Shown here: piece by piece, positions 12,281 to 25,445 of the stretch | How positions within the stretch are numbered: position 1 is the stretch's first letter | Layout: each line of letters opens with the position of its first letter | NCBI RefSeq assembly: GCF_004027225.2 | Contig: NC_046358.1 | Coordinates: forward strand, 64,747,028-64,811,027 | DNA: 64,000 nucleotides | Origin: Strigops habroptila | Lineage: Eukaryota; Chordata; Aves; Psittaciformes; Psittacidae | Direction of reading: 5' to 3' | The notes under the pieces: model-generated | Database searches by the model: none | Told to the model about the DNA's origin: nothing | Seen by the model: the letters and a program-made list of their open reading frames with translations, nothing else | Made by a program: the position numbers and the translations under genes

Positions 12281-15200
12281 GAGCTGTGCCTCTGCCAAAA
12301 AGCCACCACTTCCAACAAATTATTCAGTCCATGACAAAAGCTGGTTATATTCTGTAATAACTGGTAACACTATCTGTCTCACTGCATAACTTTAAACACA
12401 AGTATTTGTAAGCCCCAAGGGACTGTTTTAAAATCTATGTGTAAGTTAGAGTTGATATCTGCACAGACGTAAGTCAGTTTAACAAGTGAAACTTAATAAA
12501 GGAAATCAGAAAACTAGAACAGATGTAAGGAAAACATCCATAGTGCTAAAATTAAAATCTGGATTCTATGAAACTGCTATCAGGTCGCTGTTTTGCCAAA
12601 CTAATAAATAGGTGTTATATACTGAGCTGCTATATAGACAGCACAACAGCCTGTGTTACTCAGCCCTAGGCTGTTTGCTAGTAAGAAGTACTGTGTTTGT
12701 ATATTTGACACATGGGATTCTTTCCAAGCAGACTGTTTTATCCTGGTGGTACGAATTTTTCCTTTTCCTCCACACATTTTGTAGGCAGAAGGAAATCACA
12801 CAAAACTATGCAATTCTTTAAAAAACTCCAAACATACAAACAAGCCAACCCCAAATGCCCTAAACTTTGCTGTAATACTTTAATGCCGTAGCGAACTTAT
12901 GAAAACCTTCTCAGCAATGAACATTGGCATTATGCTTCAGTTATGTGCTTTACTCACTCTTGAGCTTTACTCATGTGAGTATTTGCCTCTGCTCCTGTAA
13001 GGACCATTAATTGTATTTACATACAACAAACCAGCTTCCTTTCTCTCAGCTTCCTTTCTCAGGGGGCAGAAGCGCCCTGGGAAGCACCACGTTAAGCCAA
13101 ATGTTACTTGTTCATCTCAATCCATGGCAAACAGAGTTGATTTCTGGAGCTGGAATGAACAGGGTGAAGGGCAGAACTGGCAGAGCAGCAGAGATGCTCA
13201 GGGTGGAGGTTATAGGTAAACACTACGTTTGGTAGAAAACCCAGATTCCAATAAAGGAATGTCTTCCTGAAAGAAGTGTTTACACTCCTGAGATGCCGCT
13301 GGAGCCTAACAGGAGCCCATTACATGGGTTTCGGTTCTCTTATAAAGTCCTGTGCCTCTTCATTTCTCTTTACAGACCTCAGTTTTGAGGGTTTCACCTG
13401 AAGACACTCTGTTCTTTCACACAGGATAAATAATTCTCCTAGTAACCCTTTAACATTATTACATAGACTTATTTCTACCTTTTACCAGTTAAGTAGTTAA
13501 AGAGCGTCTAAGGGCCTGTCCTAAAGTCACAGAAAGAGCTAGAGGCACTGTGAGCAACCAGGTCTGTAGCAGTGCCAACACTGAGCATAAGCCATAGGAA
13601 GAGTCTCACAGTTGGATTCATTGATAGTAACACAAACAGAACCTCATTCAACTGAACTAAAATAACTCAGCCTCCTAAACATAGGGAGGAAGTTATCTGA
13701 GAATAATAGTAGCATGAGAATAACTGTAGCATAACAATAATAAACTCGTACCCAGGAACACACAGCTACACCTCAGTTCTGCACAGCTCTTCCTTCAGCA
13801 CCCAGGCAAATGAAACAGCAGAAAATTTGATTTCATATTACCAGAAACTGTTAGGCTTTTTGATCTATTTAGGTAACCACAGATGGAGAGAGCTCAGTTT
13901 TCCAACAGCTTCACTCGGAGACAGAAAAATTTGGAACCTGCATGAAGTCCTTCTGCCCCATACATAGGTCATGGCCATCTGAAGACTCTCTTTGCTTTGC
14001 CCATAGAAATTCCTTTTGTCTGCTGTTGCCTGTAATTATTCCTTAATCTACTATCTGAAGTTACATTTTGTGATAGAATAGCTAGGCAAGAAACCAAATC
14101 CTTCCCATACTTCCTTTTACATGTGTTTTTTTATTAGAACAGAATTTATTTTGGAAGCATGTTCCAAAAAACTCATTAATTATAAACAGCACAGCCAGAT
14201 TACAAACAGTTTACAGCTGCCCAGTATCTGATGCTGTTCAAAAGCTTCAGCTTTGGTGATTTTTGCAATACTTATCCATTCAGCGCAATGAGATGGAGCC
14301 TCACGATCTTCAAATAAACTACTACAAAAAGCTTCAACTAAATGGAAAAATGGAACAGAGGACTACTGGGAAGAGAAATAGCACAAATGCTGTTTGCATC
14401 TCTTACTTTCAGATCACACACGCATCATTCAGTGTGCAGTAACACTGGCACAGTGGCAGTAGGAGAGTCACAGTATCACAGCCCAGCCCCAGAATTTGCT
14501 CATGTTTTAAGCTAAACTTTTTCCTTTATTACTTTTTAATTAAGCTTGTCTAAAAAGTGCAGATTGCCTAACTTGATATCAATTACTGACATATTCCACA
14601 GAGCCCCTCCCCCAAAAAAGAAGAAAAAACTAATTTGTAAAGCTCCATTGATCATATTTTCTTCGTGCTCTGTAGTTCAGTGCAGTGATTTCAAGGACTT
14701 CTCCTTTTCCAGGCACAGCCATTCCTCAGGGAAGGAGCCAGCTAGGTCCTCTGACACGAGTCCTGAGTGGCATGCAGAGCAGACATGCACCAGGGTGGGA
14801 AACATTGAACTTCAGCCTCAAAAAGTATCAAAAGGCGACTTCATTAAACCTGAAGATTTTTTGCAGTGAGGTAACAGCTTATAGTGTATTGCAAAGAGAT
14901 ATGAGAAAGGGCAGATTTTTCTTATCTTTTGTTATTGGAATTGACCCTCAGGGTCTTTAGGCCTTGGTGAGAGCTTAAGCAAGCTTAGATCAAGGAAGGA
15001 TTTTGAAATTGAATTTATTCAGATTAGCAAAACCTTCCATGAGAGGATTTACTCTCAACAAGCTGTTGCCAACCCAGAGCTTAGAAAGCCCAGCACATTT
15101 TACTGATTTACAATCAACTTTTTTTTTAACTTTTTTTTTTTTCCCTAAAAACCCAGGCTGGCCTCATTAAAATGTTTGCAATCAACATTCACAGAGTATC

Positions 15201-17559
15201 AAAGATTCTCTGCCAAATGTTTATTTATAGGTACTTCCCTTCCTTGTCTGGACTATTTTCATTCAGATGACATTTCAGGGGTTTAGGTTAAAAAAAAATA
15301 AATATTTTGCAAATAATGATAGAGAGGGAAGTGTGAGAAGATGAATATAGTCTCGGCGACAAAAAAGTGCCCTATTTAAATGAAAGCCACTTCTCAGTCA
15401 CTACTTCATTTCACAATAAAAACAGATCTAGACCTCATATCAAAATTAATCTGCACCCTGGCACTTCACAGATTTATTTCAATATTTCTGTCTCCGAAAG
15501 AGTGCCATGTACATTCCCATTTGTTAGCGCAGACCTATTTCATTTCAGCAGGGACCAATCCGAGAAACAAAATTCAAGCAATACTTGACTCAGTCAGCAT
15601 TTTGCCACCCACTTCTTTGGGTCAAGATTTCACCCCATGCTTCCAAAATTTGCGTGCTTGAAACCTTTTATATGCTTGCACTGGGAATTTTCTCCCTGCA
15701 CATGTACTTTGTACAAAGTCATACCTCATCCACTCTGGTGGAAAACTGAAGGATGGCAATGATGACTGCCACCAGGAGGAAAGCACACGTGGAAACCAAT
15801 ACCTTGCTGGGGAAGTTGAGAATACAACCACGGTGAACACGACTTTCTGGGTCTAGCACCTATTTTTGTGCCTCAGTTATCGAACTGCAGTAGTCTATCT
15901 CATCCAAATTCTGTACAACTTCAGCTAAACAATAAATATCTTTTAATTTAAGAGTAAAAACCAGAGTAATAACAACTCATTTTTTGCAGCTACTCAATCT
16001 TATGATTTCTTTCCTGGTTGAACCTTAGAAGTGTATTTTGTATTTCAATTCTAGTCGTGAAATTCTAACAGTGAAAAGCTGAAAATGGCGTAACACACTC
16101 AAATGATATACTAATAGAAGATAAAATGGTGCAAGGGACCAAACACTGCAACTTTCACTAAAGCTATTACATTGAATCAATGCAGTAATCACACAGGCTT
16201 AACTTCCTCAGCACATAATGAATTTCTTCACATGTATCAGTGCTTATATTATTTCTCCAGCTAAACCTCTTTTCCTCAACTCAGACCTTTATGGCCTACT
16301 GGCATAAAAGGAAAAAGTAAACTGCAAGTCTGTCCCTTTCTTACTGTGGGGAAAGATTTTGCTCACTCCTTATCTCAAATAATCTTTCAGTTCTGAAAAT
16401 CTAAACAAGCACAGTTTTATAAATCTTCCTCAGAAAAATCATTTCATTCCATAAAATGTTTTCATGTCTTTCAAGAGGTGTTTTTCAACTGAAAAAGGTG
16501 GGAGAAATATTTTTCAAGCAATGTTTCTATATAAACAAAGCTCAAAACTTGCAACAAACTTCGTAATGACTTGATTTTATTTAATAATGCATTGCTTTCA
16601 CATATTTCTAATTCTGATTGAATTTTACTCCTCTGAAATGAAAGGATTAATTATCAAGTTTTATCAAATAAGTGCTAGAGATTGGGATAACGTTTATTAA
16701 AATGGAAGAAATGAAGGTAAACTACTACAAGAGATTTAGAAGTCAAGTCTTCCCTACAGCTCCCTGTAACTGTGCTGCTAAAGGCACCTGAGAACTAGAA
16801 CAGCAATAACATGAGGTCTCATCCTCTGCACCCTTGCTGTCTGCAATACTTATGTTGCCAAAGAACTTCCTTCCTCTGACAGAAAAGCCTTGGTACTAAG
16901 AAAGTAAAAGTTCAGCTAAAAAAAATACCCATTTTCTTTGCATGCCTGAATAAGCTGTAATGTTTAAAATGAACAAAACTGATTTTTTCCCCACAGGCAA
17001 ACGTGGGTTTTTTAATTTTTAAGGGTCTACATATTTTACATTAGTAGCAATTTCTGAATATTCATCTTCCCTGTTGTATGATGTGTGCTGAATCTGCTTA
17101 AGGCACATGGGATTCCCCTTTGCCCTCTTCCAAAGCATGCACACGCATATGTTATCAGAGCCAGGTTTGGTAACTCTTGCAAATTCTAACTTTGTATACT
17201 TGCCTAACTCTAAGCCCATTGTATGTGGTATTAGGCCCATTCCTTGTCCGGAAGATTACTGTTGTATGTATACCATCTTAAATGGTCTTTCTGTGACCTC
17301 GCTCTGTACCCTGAAACAAACGAAGCAGGCTTTTGGTTGTGAGGTTTGGTTATTTTTCCTCCTGATGGGCATACTAGGAGTTGGGGAGGGGAGGAAAAAG
17401 AAAATCATCATTACACATGCGGTGCACCAAGGCACACAGACTTCCTTGTGACTGTATTTAAAGAAATGGGCACAAAGAAATAGTCATTGCAGCTACAATA
17501 GGAGAAATCTAGTATGCATTTCCAAGGAATCACATTTTGGGGAGAATTACAGAATAATT
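12281..17559. other. Intergenic sequence, no gene recognised
   Basis: AT-rich, with only a 15-bp tandem repeat near 13.04 kb. The frames at 14,546-14,960 and 15,367-15,661 overlap in two phases and show no known domain, so I do not treat them as genes. Confidence 0.7.
13032..13060. repeat. Two-copy tandem repeat, unit 15 bp
   Basis: CAGCTTCCTTTCTCT is followed directly by CAGCTTCCTTTCTC. Confidence 0.85.
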
Positions 17560-18265
17560 ACACATATGCTTAGATCACAAGCATTCAATGAAGCGGACAA
17601 TATTTTGAGGATTTAAGAAGTTGGTGTTGTGGCCGTCTCTAAGAAACCAGGATAATTCAGACATTCAAATGCAAAAATGCACCATTTGAAGAGTGTAATG
17701 CGGTCTGTTCTGGTCAGTGTTACAAATTCGGAAAGGATTCCCTGGCTGCAGACATTAGCCACTTAATACTTAAATCTGTTTCCAAATGTAAAGCATACAA
17801 CAAAAGTGCTTTGCATTAATGAAATGTATCCTAACACTAGTGTAGTGACACATTAATGTGTCACATTCCCAATGTAAAATATAATTACAACAGATATGCC
17901 TGTCTTACAGCTTGATGAGACCCATGGATGAAATATTATTCAACTAATGATGCAATAAACCTCCACCTTGGTCCTGTAATTTCCTAGCCATAGACAGAGC
18001 TCATTTCATGCCACATATGCAATTGAACTTCTTGGCTGATTACAGACAGCTTATCATGTCGATTTGATTTCTGCTACTGCAACAAGCATATCAGGCCACA
18101 ATAATTGTCAGCTGCTAATGAATTGTCAGGAAGGGCCAGCAGATAAATGCAAATATGTTTTGGTTTCCCTACCAGTGTCACAACATAAACCCTTGCCATT
18201 TGTGCTGACTGTATTTGTAAATACAGAGACGCTACCACATATAAATTTAAGAAATTTCACATTGT
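17560..18265. promoter_or_regulatory. Candidate conserved enhancer with 20-bp palindrome
   Basis: This repeat-free stretch contains the perfect palindrome GTGACACATTAATGTGTCAC (17845-17864). It also has CAATAATTGTCAGCTGCTAA near 18,100 (homeodomain core next to an E-box), CTAATGAATTG, and AATGCAAAT-type octamer motifs. The combination resembles neural enhancers. Function is inferred; conservation could not be tested here. Confidence 0.35.
17845..17864. repeat. Perfect 20-bp palindrome
   Basis: GTGACACATTAATGTGTCAC is self-complementary over all 20 bases. It holds two inverted TGACA/TGTCA half-sites (MEIS/TGIF type) around an ATTAAT core. Confidence 0.9.
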
Positions 18266-18430
18266 TCTAATATTTCAAAAGGCAAACCCACTGAGACACT
18301 AGTTAGAGTATAGTAGAGAATGAGCATCTAGCTCTATTTCTACCTATCTTCACTTTCTTAGAGTGTATTTCAGCACTCTGAAACACGAGGAAGGTTTTGC
18401 TTCTCTGCATCTCGTCTCATTCCCTGCTCA

Positions 18431-18503
18431 TTGCAGGGGGTGGGAACTAGATGGGCTTTAAGGTGCCTTCCAACCCAAACCCCTCTATGATCCTATGATT
18501 ATA
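18431..18503 (+). mobile_element. CR1 LINE 3' tail
   Basis: GCAGGGGGTGGGAACTAGAT, then CCTTCCAACCCAAACCCCTC and TATGATCCTATGATT, a diverged CR1 3' end in sense orientation. Confidence 0.85.
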
Positions 18504-21500
18504 ATTGAAAGCAAAAGAGTACCATCATCAGTATGCAAATTATTATTATAGCATTACACATGCAACCCAGAGTATTCTACAGTCAGCAGAAGAAGAAAGG
18601 AAGAATGAATGTATTATTATAGCACCTACAATATACAACAGCCTTTACAACTAAGTAAAACGATGGCCATAGCCTGAAAACTCTTACTTGGGTGAGCATG
18701 TTGTAGTACTTACTAGGGCTGTTATGATAGGAGCTTTCTTTGAAAATCACATAGTCTGAGAGACTACATGTAACTGTGCATTCTGCAAACATTTACTTCT
18801 GGAAAGTCTTGCTATAGTGCTTGCTAATGGCAAGAACAGCCTTCAGACCAGGGCACAGCAGTGCTAGGAAGCCAAGGGATGATTTTCCATGTTTACACTC
18901 TGTTGTTACCACTATGGAACATTTGAAGGCTGATCCACCCCAAAATGCAGCCTAAGTAGAATAGTTACCTTCCCTTCAGAGCCCTCTGTCTTGGCAATAC
19001 AATGAATCTGAGACAATACTGTTAGTTCTTCTCCCTTCCCTCAAATCACACCATCAACATAAAATAACGTGTTTTCCAAGCAATTAGAACAGAGTTCCCT
19101 TCATTTATACTGTGGTTTGATTAGCCTCTTTGGTCCCCTTTGGTTGTGGGCTTTAGCTTTTTCCTGTAGCACTGAGGTTTACAATTTTTTTTTCAAATGA
19201 ACCTAAATTCATGAAGTAAAGTAAACTTAATACGTTTATGAAACAAACAAACCCTGTCTTATACTAAAAGTCACAGGACTTAAAGAACCTGAAGAGCTTA
19301 ATAAAGAGATCTAATTTTGATTGTTCTAGGCTTGAAGGGTTGTGAAGGTCACAAAATACAATTGTATGAATAATATACATAAAGGTAAACAATTTGCCTG
19401 ATGTTTTTAGCTGCAGAAACTGTAAATGCCTTGAAAATAATAAACGAATTATCTTTCCTTAATAGAATATATAGAAAATATGGTATAGGATACATTCAGT
19501 CTCCTTACTAAGAAAAGAAATAGAAGTTAAATAAAGTGGAAAACAAAGAGTAAACTTCGTAATTAAAAGAAATTGCTAAACATGAAGTTATATATTTAGT
19601 GCCCTATTACATGAGAATATAAATCAGGCAGAATTCACCCAACATAAATATTTGTATTAAAAAAGGCTTCTGCTCTGAATGTGGGAAGCAGAACAGACAT
19701 TTACACTAGTAAAGAGCAATTTGCCAGTTCTGTGATTCCCCACTGATCAGAGTATGCCAAAGATTTGACTGATATAACCTCTTAATGGATGGAATAAGTA
19801 TTCCCAGAACATTTCCATTTTCTCTCTCAAATGTAAATTCCAGGAACTTTTCTTGGAGGATACATTTTTGATTTGGCCTTGTTTAGCTGGCAGAGCATCT
19901 TCATGTGCAGCTGGCAGAGCATCTTCATTTGCATGCCAATTTAGAATATGATTGTGTTGCTTAAGTCCCTGTGTCAGCTTGTACAACAAGCACATAATAC
20001 TTACTAACCATAACTCACGAGACGATTATGAGTCAATTACATTAAAAAAAATTTTGATATCCCTGTAGCCATGTCACACTGTCAGCCAACATAGTTTAAT
20101 CACATGTTTTTGGTGTACTTTGCTACATTACAATCACTTTTGAGCAGCACTTTGCATACTTCCATAGATGTTACCAGAGACCTGAGAAAGATGAATAAAA
20201 ACCTAATTACTGGGGCACTGCACTGCTTTGGGAGACATAAAATAGGCTTTTTTAACCTATGTCTTATCATTTCAAGCCACCATATTTTAGAAGTGACTGA
20301 ACAAATCTTCTGTTACCTCTTGTTCATTGTCTTTCATAAGAGTCACATCTCAGCCTCATTTAATGTCATCTAGTTTCTAAAGCTCAAAACCCAGCACAGG
20401 GTGAACCCCTGTCTGCTCTCATTGGAGTGGGGAGGATGAGCAGGGAAAAGGTGGTAGGTCATCCTCCACTCATACTGTGCAGCGTCTGGAGCTGTTGTAT
20501 GCCAACACATTTAATTCTCAAGGGCCAAAACCCCCAACTCTGCCAAGCATCAAGCACTCCTCATACTCACATCAAACCTGGTTGATAACAGTCATGTCTT
20601 TACAGCAAACATTTACAAAGCACTTCTAGAAGTGTTCCCACCTATTGATCTTAGACATCTTCCTTTGCATCCAGTAAGTCGTATAAGAAGCAATTCCAAG
20701 CAAATGTACAAGGCAAAGGTATATCTGATTATATTAGCCTAAAAGGAAATAGCAAGCATCTAAGTCTAAGGAGATATATTAAATCCTGCTTGTAGAACCT
20801 CGCGTACTTACAAGCAGAAGATGGCAATAGCTAGTGAAGATACATACAATCGTCTATAACATTTTACTCCTCCTTCCCTGCCTAGCAGTATTTTGGTCAC
20901 ATTGTTATTAGCAAAGCACAAGAGTAGCTGTCTGGGCAGTTTATGTTTTCTATTAATGCTTTTGCAGTGTTCTGACAGATTATGGAAAGGGAAGAAACGG
21001 AATATGAATCAAGGCTGGGCTGTCAGACTAGAGGAATGAATATGGGAGTCTGATTTAATTTCATTTTCGTGGGGAGTAAAACTGCTATGTAATTTGGTAG
21101 CTGAAGTCTTCCTTTAGGAGACATCAGGTCCCAAAATCCTTTTGCTTATGCTAGCTTTATGTTTTAGTAACTGCTGACTTGAGTGAAGTTACCCTTGATG
21201 CACACTAGCATAGCTGCATAGACAGCCAACTCCATTCGTTCCAGCCTCAACTGGAAGTACTCCATGGGAAGAAATATGTGGCTATCTACCAGCAGAGTAG
21301 CAGGCTCTGTTTCGTACTTGCTGGCCTATGTTGTTGGCTCAGAAAAGCCAGATGCCACTTCTCTCTTACTCAGAGGAGTCCCTCCTTTCAATCAACAGCT
21401 AAAAGAATTTCACAGTTCAACCCTGAACTCATTAACTAAATAAAATTTCTGCTAGGAACACCCAACATCTTCACATCTTTGTTGTTCAACCCAGTAAATT

Positions 21501-22200
21501 GATGGGATAGTCCAAGTGAGGACACTTGTGCAGCAATTACAGCATCAGCTGAAGCTTGAAAACATAACCATTGCATCTAGACTCCCCACCCTAAAACTGT
21601 CTGCATTATTTTAACTGATGTTTCTCACTGATGAAAGGCAACAATCAAATATGAAACGTATATTTATTTTTATTTTTTTTAAAAAGAGTATTTCGCAAAG
21701 AAGAACTTTAACACATTCTAAAAAGGATTTATTGAAGTGTTAATTTGTCTTGGCCATCCTTTGAGAGAAAAGGCCTGTGGCTTCAGAAAGCAACTTTGTA
21801 TTATCACGTCCCCGCTTCCAAACAAGGCTCCATAGGCTCTACTGTGGCTTCCACATTCTCTGTATAGACAGACAGGAAAGCTCTCTAAGCTTGGCTCAGT
21901 TTACTCAACACATCCAGCAAGGACATATATATTTCATGAAGTACAAATGCAATGTAATGTACTCCCTTCACAGAGCCATGGGGAAACTCAATGGCAACTG
22001 TGATACAATTATCATCAGCTCTGTGTCAGAGATCAGCAAAGAAGAACTTGTAACTGTGGTTACAAGAACTCAGAAGTTTTCTAAGGTTGCTCAGAAACAG
22101 CCTATTACTTATTCTGGGTTCAGGTCATGGCCAAATCTGTCTGGTACATGAAATCAACACACATCTGTCTGGCACATTTTAAACTAGAGGGTGTCATATC
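18504..22200. other. Intergenic sequence, no gene recognised
   Basis: AT-rich unique sequence between a CR1 tail and the solo LTR. It contains the 24-bp tandem repeat at 19.9 kb. The frame at 21,777-22,151 (124 codons) lacks a recognisable domain. Confidence 0.7.
19885..19932. repeat. Two-copy tandem duplication, unit 24 bp
   Basis: AGCTGGCAGAGCATCTTCAT followed by GTGC is repeated at once with TTGC. There is one difference, so it is fairly recent. Confidence 0.9.
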
Positions 22201-22205
22201 TATCC

Positions 22206-22768
22206 TATCGTGGTTTGAGCCCAGCCGGTAACTCAGAACCATACAGCCGCTCGCTCACTCCCCCCCTTCTTCCTCCCCCCGCTCCCGGAGGAATGGGGAG
22301 GAGAATCGGAAGAATGTAACTCCCGCGGGTTGAGATAAGAGCAGTCCCGCAACTAAGGTATAATACAAACCACTACTGCTACCACCAATGATAATAATGA
22401 TTAGCGAAATAACAAGGGGAGAGGATACAATTGCTCACCACCCGCCGACCGATACCCAGCCCGACCCGAGCAGTGATCTGGGCCTTCCGGGTAACTCCCC
22501 CCGGTTTATATACTGGGCATGACGTGCTGTGGTATGGAATACCCCTTTGGCTAGTTTGGGTCAGGTGTCCTGTCTCTGCTTCCTCCCGGCTTCCCCTCCT
22601 CCCTGGCAAAGCATGAGACTGAGAAAGTCCTTGGTTGGAATAAACATTACTTAGCAACAACTAAAAACATCGGTGTTATCAGCGTTGTTCCCAGGCTGAA
22701 AGTTAAAAAACACAGCACTGCACCAGCTACTAAGGAGAAAAATGACTGCTATAGCTGAACCCAGGACA
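22206..22768 (-). mobile_element. Solo LTR of an avian endogenous retrovirus, with 5-bp target duplication
   Basis: On the minus strand the element starts TGTCCTGGGTTCAGC and ends ...GGGCTCAAACCACGATA, closely matching a common avian ERV LTR family (ERVL-like by its 5-base duplication; inference). It is flanked by TATCC at 22201-22205 and again at 22769-22773. The minus-strand TATATAAA (about 22503-22511) is a plausible LTR TATA box. One terminal base has changed: CA has become TA. There is no internal retroviral sequence, so this is a solo LTR left by recombination between two LTRs. The open frames inside it (22379-22660 on minus, 22431-22616 on plus) are incidental. Confidence 0.85.
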
Positions 22769-22773
22769 TATCC

Positions 22774-25445
22774 TTAACCTGCCTGCCTCTTTGTTAAGAT
22801 GCTGGTGGCAAATGGTCCAGGAATTACGTCTCTGCCTGGTATTAACCAACACAGCACTACATTCATTCAAAACGGTTGAAGATCTAGCCTTGCAAATATT
22901 TATGTGCCTTCCAAATACCTAAAGCCTTAAACGTTGCATCCACATTTAATACTAAATATTCTGAAGTCTAACAAACTGCCGCTTAGATGTAAACTGGCAA
23001 ACAGTTAAAATAGAATAAACCTCTACAAGTTCTAGTTTGTTATAAATTTGTGCCTAATAAACAACCAAAACATACAATGCAATTTTCTCCACAAGACCAT
23101 CTTGCTGTGGAACAAAGGACACTGTAGCACTCTCTAATTTGGCTGGCTTTTCACGCTTTCCCTATTCTTCTAGTGAAATCTTAAGCCATGAAATTTCTTT
23201 TTTGTTAACGCAAAGACATGGTAATGTCAAGCATTCATGACCATAAGCATGGAAAATTGATGAAATTACAGTGTGTTCAGGAAAATAATACGGTGATGAG
23301 AGAAAGAATCTCTGCTTGTATCTGCATCCTGGTGGCAGCTTTTTGAACAGGTGAACATTTTTTCCTCCCTCTGTGCAAAACATCTCTTTGCATGAATACA
23401 TCAAATAGATGCCCAGGGAGAAAGGTCAAAGGGAAATAGTCATGCAAATAATTAAGATATAAAAAGACCGTGTGTTATGTTCATTAATGCTTTCCACTCT
23501 CTTCTTTGGTCGAGGTGTGACTTTCAACTTGACACAGGATAGTGCATATAAAGCTCTACAAAAATGGAAAGAGCAATGATCTGGGCTTATTACTGCCAAG
23601 AAATAGGAAAGGCATAGTATGGATAATAGGGTAGCACCGTTCCAAAGCTCCTCACAACCTAGCATGGACCATCCGGAAGACTCCAAACCCATGTTCCCCA
23701 TCTCCTGGGTATTCCTGGCAGGTCCCATAGGATGATTTGGTTTGGAAAGGACCTTAAAGATTGTCTAGTTCCAACTCCCCTGCCATGGGCAGCACCTCCA
23801 ACAATTTCCTTGAAATACTGGTAATAATCTGTAGTTACTTATACATCATTTGTCAATCTTGCATGAATTTCAAGCTTTCAGATCTTCTACAAAGGAATCT
23901 TTTTCCCAGGTAGACAGAATACACTCTCATATTTAATGTGTCCTGTTCATGCAGTAGGTATACAAGTATTCAGGAAGGAGCAGTGCAGTAACAGACCTCT
24001 TTTCCTAGAGTCTGGAAAGCTCAGCTGCTGCTAGTGAAAACACAATCGAAAGCAAATCCACGCTATTTGCCTTGTCTTTGGGATTTGAAAGCAAGACTTC
24101 CTGTCACTGGGTCTCAAGACCATATTCGTTAATGTGAAAGTAAATGCAAGACTGAATTTTCCTGTGGGTTTAGCTGCTGCAGGCTGACACAAAACTAAGA
24201 TTCAGTTTTGGTTTAAGGCAGCACCTAGTTCACCACAAGTGTGTTTCTTATTCAGTCTGTAGGCATAGGCCCTGCAACAAAAGCTACTCTTTTGTGAAGC
24301 TGCTCTTTCTTGGCCTGGCTTTCGTCCTCTCTCCAGAGACAGCAACCCAAGCTGGACACATCCGAGGTTTCTTCCCTCAACTTCCTAGCCAAGCAAACGT
24401 AGGACTCATTTTCTGGCAGATGCCATCACACCACCACTCTTAAAATCATAAAACCTTTTCATTTGTTTTTTAGTTAAAAGTCACTTCTTACTGGTTTTCT
24501 CCACAACTCTGAGCTGGGGCTGTTTTCTTAAAAGCTGAGATTCGCATCTCTTCAGATGGCTCCAGAAGCAGATGTACGTCACTTTTCAAGGTCCGGCAGA
24601 AGCAGCAACACCACTCCAGATCCCTAAGTCTTACACAATCTTTGCACGTGGAAAAAGGAAAAGTGAAACTTTGTGTGTGACACAATCGTGTATTACCTCC
24701 TGCAGGCATTAGGTAGCTCCACAAAGCACAAGACAAATGCAGAACAGGGAGAAGTCCTGTCCTCACCTCCCTGCAGACAAGCTAAAGGCAAGGCAATCTG
24801 CGAAAATGCTTCAGGAGTCACAAGTTAAGTTTTACACTACCTATTTCTTCCTTAACATCACCTTTATTGTGCTCGTGCTCATGTTGCCCTCTCGTGGCTG
24901 CTTTGGTGAAAAAGCATGACCTACCTCAACCAACTCCAGATTGATCTATCATTACTAATGTCTTTTTGGAAGTTCAAGACCAGCATTTTATCCTTAAGAT
25001 TGATCCATTATAGCAAGAGGTTTTATTCCATTAATTCTACCAACATCCTTACATATCTAATTGCCGTAAAGCCCCATAACACAGGAGGAGGAGATGACGA
25101 GCAAGCTCCCTGTCCAAAAGAGTCATATCCAGCTCACAGCCTGCAGACTCCTGTGTGACATTTGAACCTTGCTCTGCTGCCTGCCCTTCTTTTCTGGTGA
25201 GAGGAGGAAAAGGAGGGGAAACTGAAAGCCAGTTTAATTGTTCAGGCTTTCACAGTCCTCGCCAGACTGCACAGACCAAGCACTACCAAAGCACAACTTG
25301 CCTGTTGTGCTTGCAGCAAGGGAGGGTTTCTCTCCTGGTGCCATGTGCTTTCTGAGCATCTCTCCCCATCCCAGCCCTCATCTGCTTCCACACATGCACA
25401 TACGCAGCACTGTCATTCTCATGTTATACAGCACATTAAACACAA
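22774..25445. other. Intergenic sequence between solo LTR and long CR1
   Basis: Unique sequence with one short CR1 piece at 23.7 kb. No gene, RNA or regulatory feature is recognisable. Confidence 0.65.
23725..23802 (-). mobile_element. CR1 LINE 3' fragment
   Basis: GGTTTGGAAAGGACCTTAAA followed by TAGTTCCAACTCCCCTGCCA and TGGGCAGCACCTCCA is the reverse complement of a CR1 3' end. Confidence 0.85.

Noticed and set aside
22379-22660. 93-codon minus-strand and 61-codon plus-strand frames
   Set aside because: Both lie inside the solo LTR and do not match a retroviral protein.
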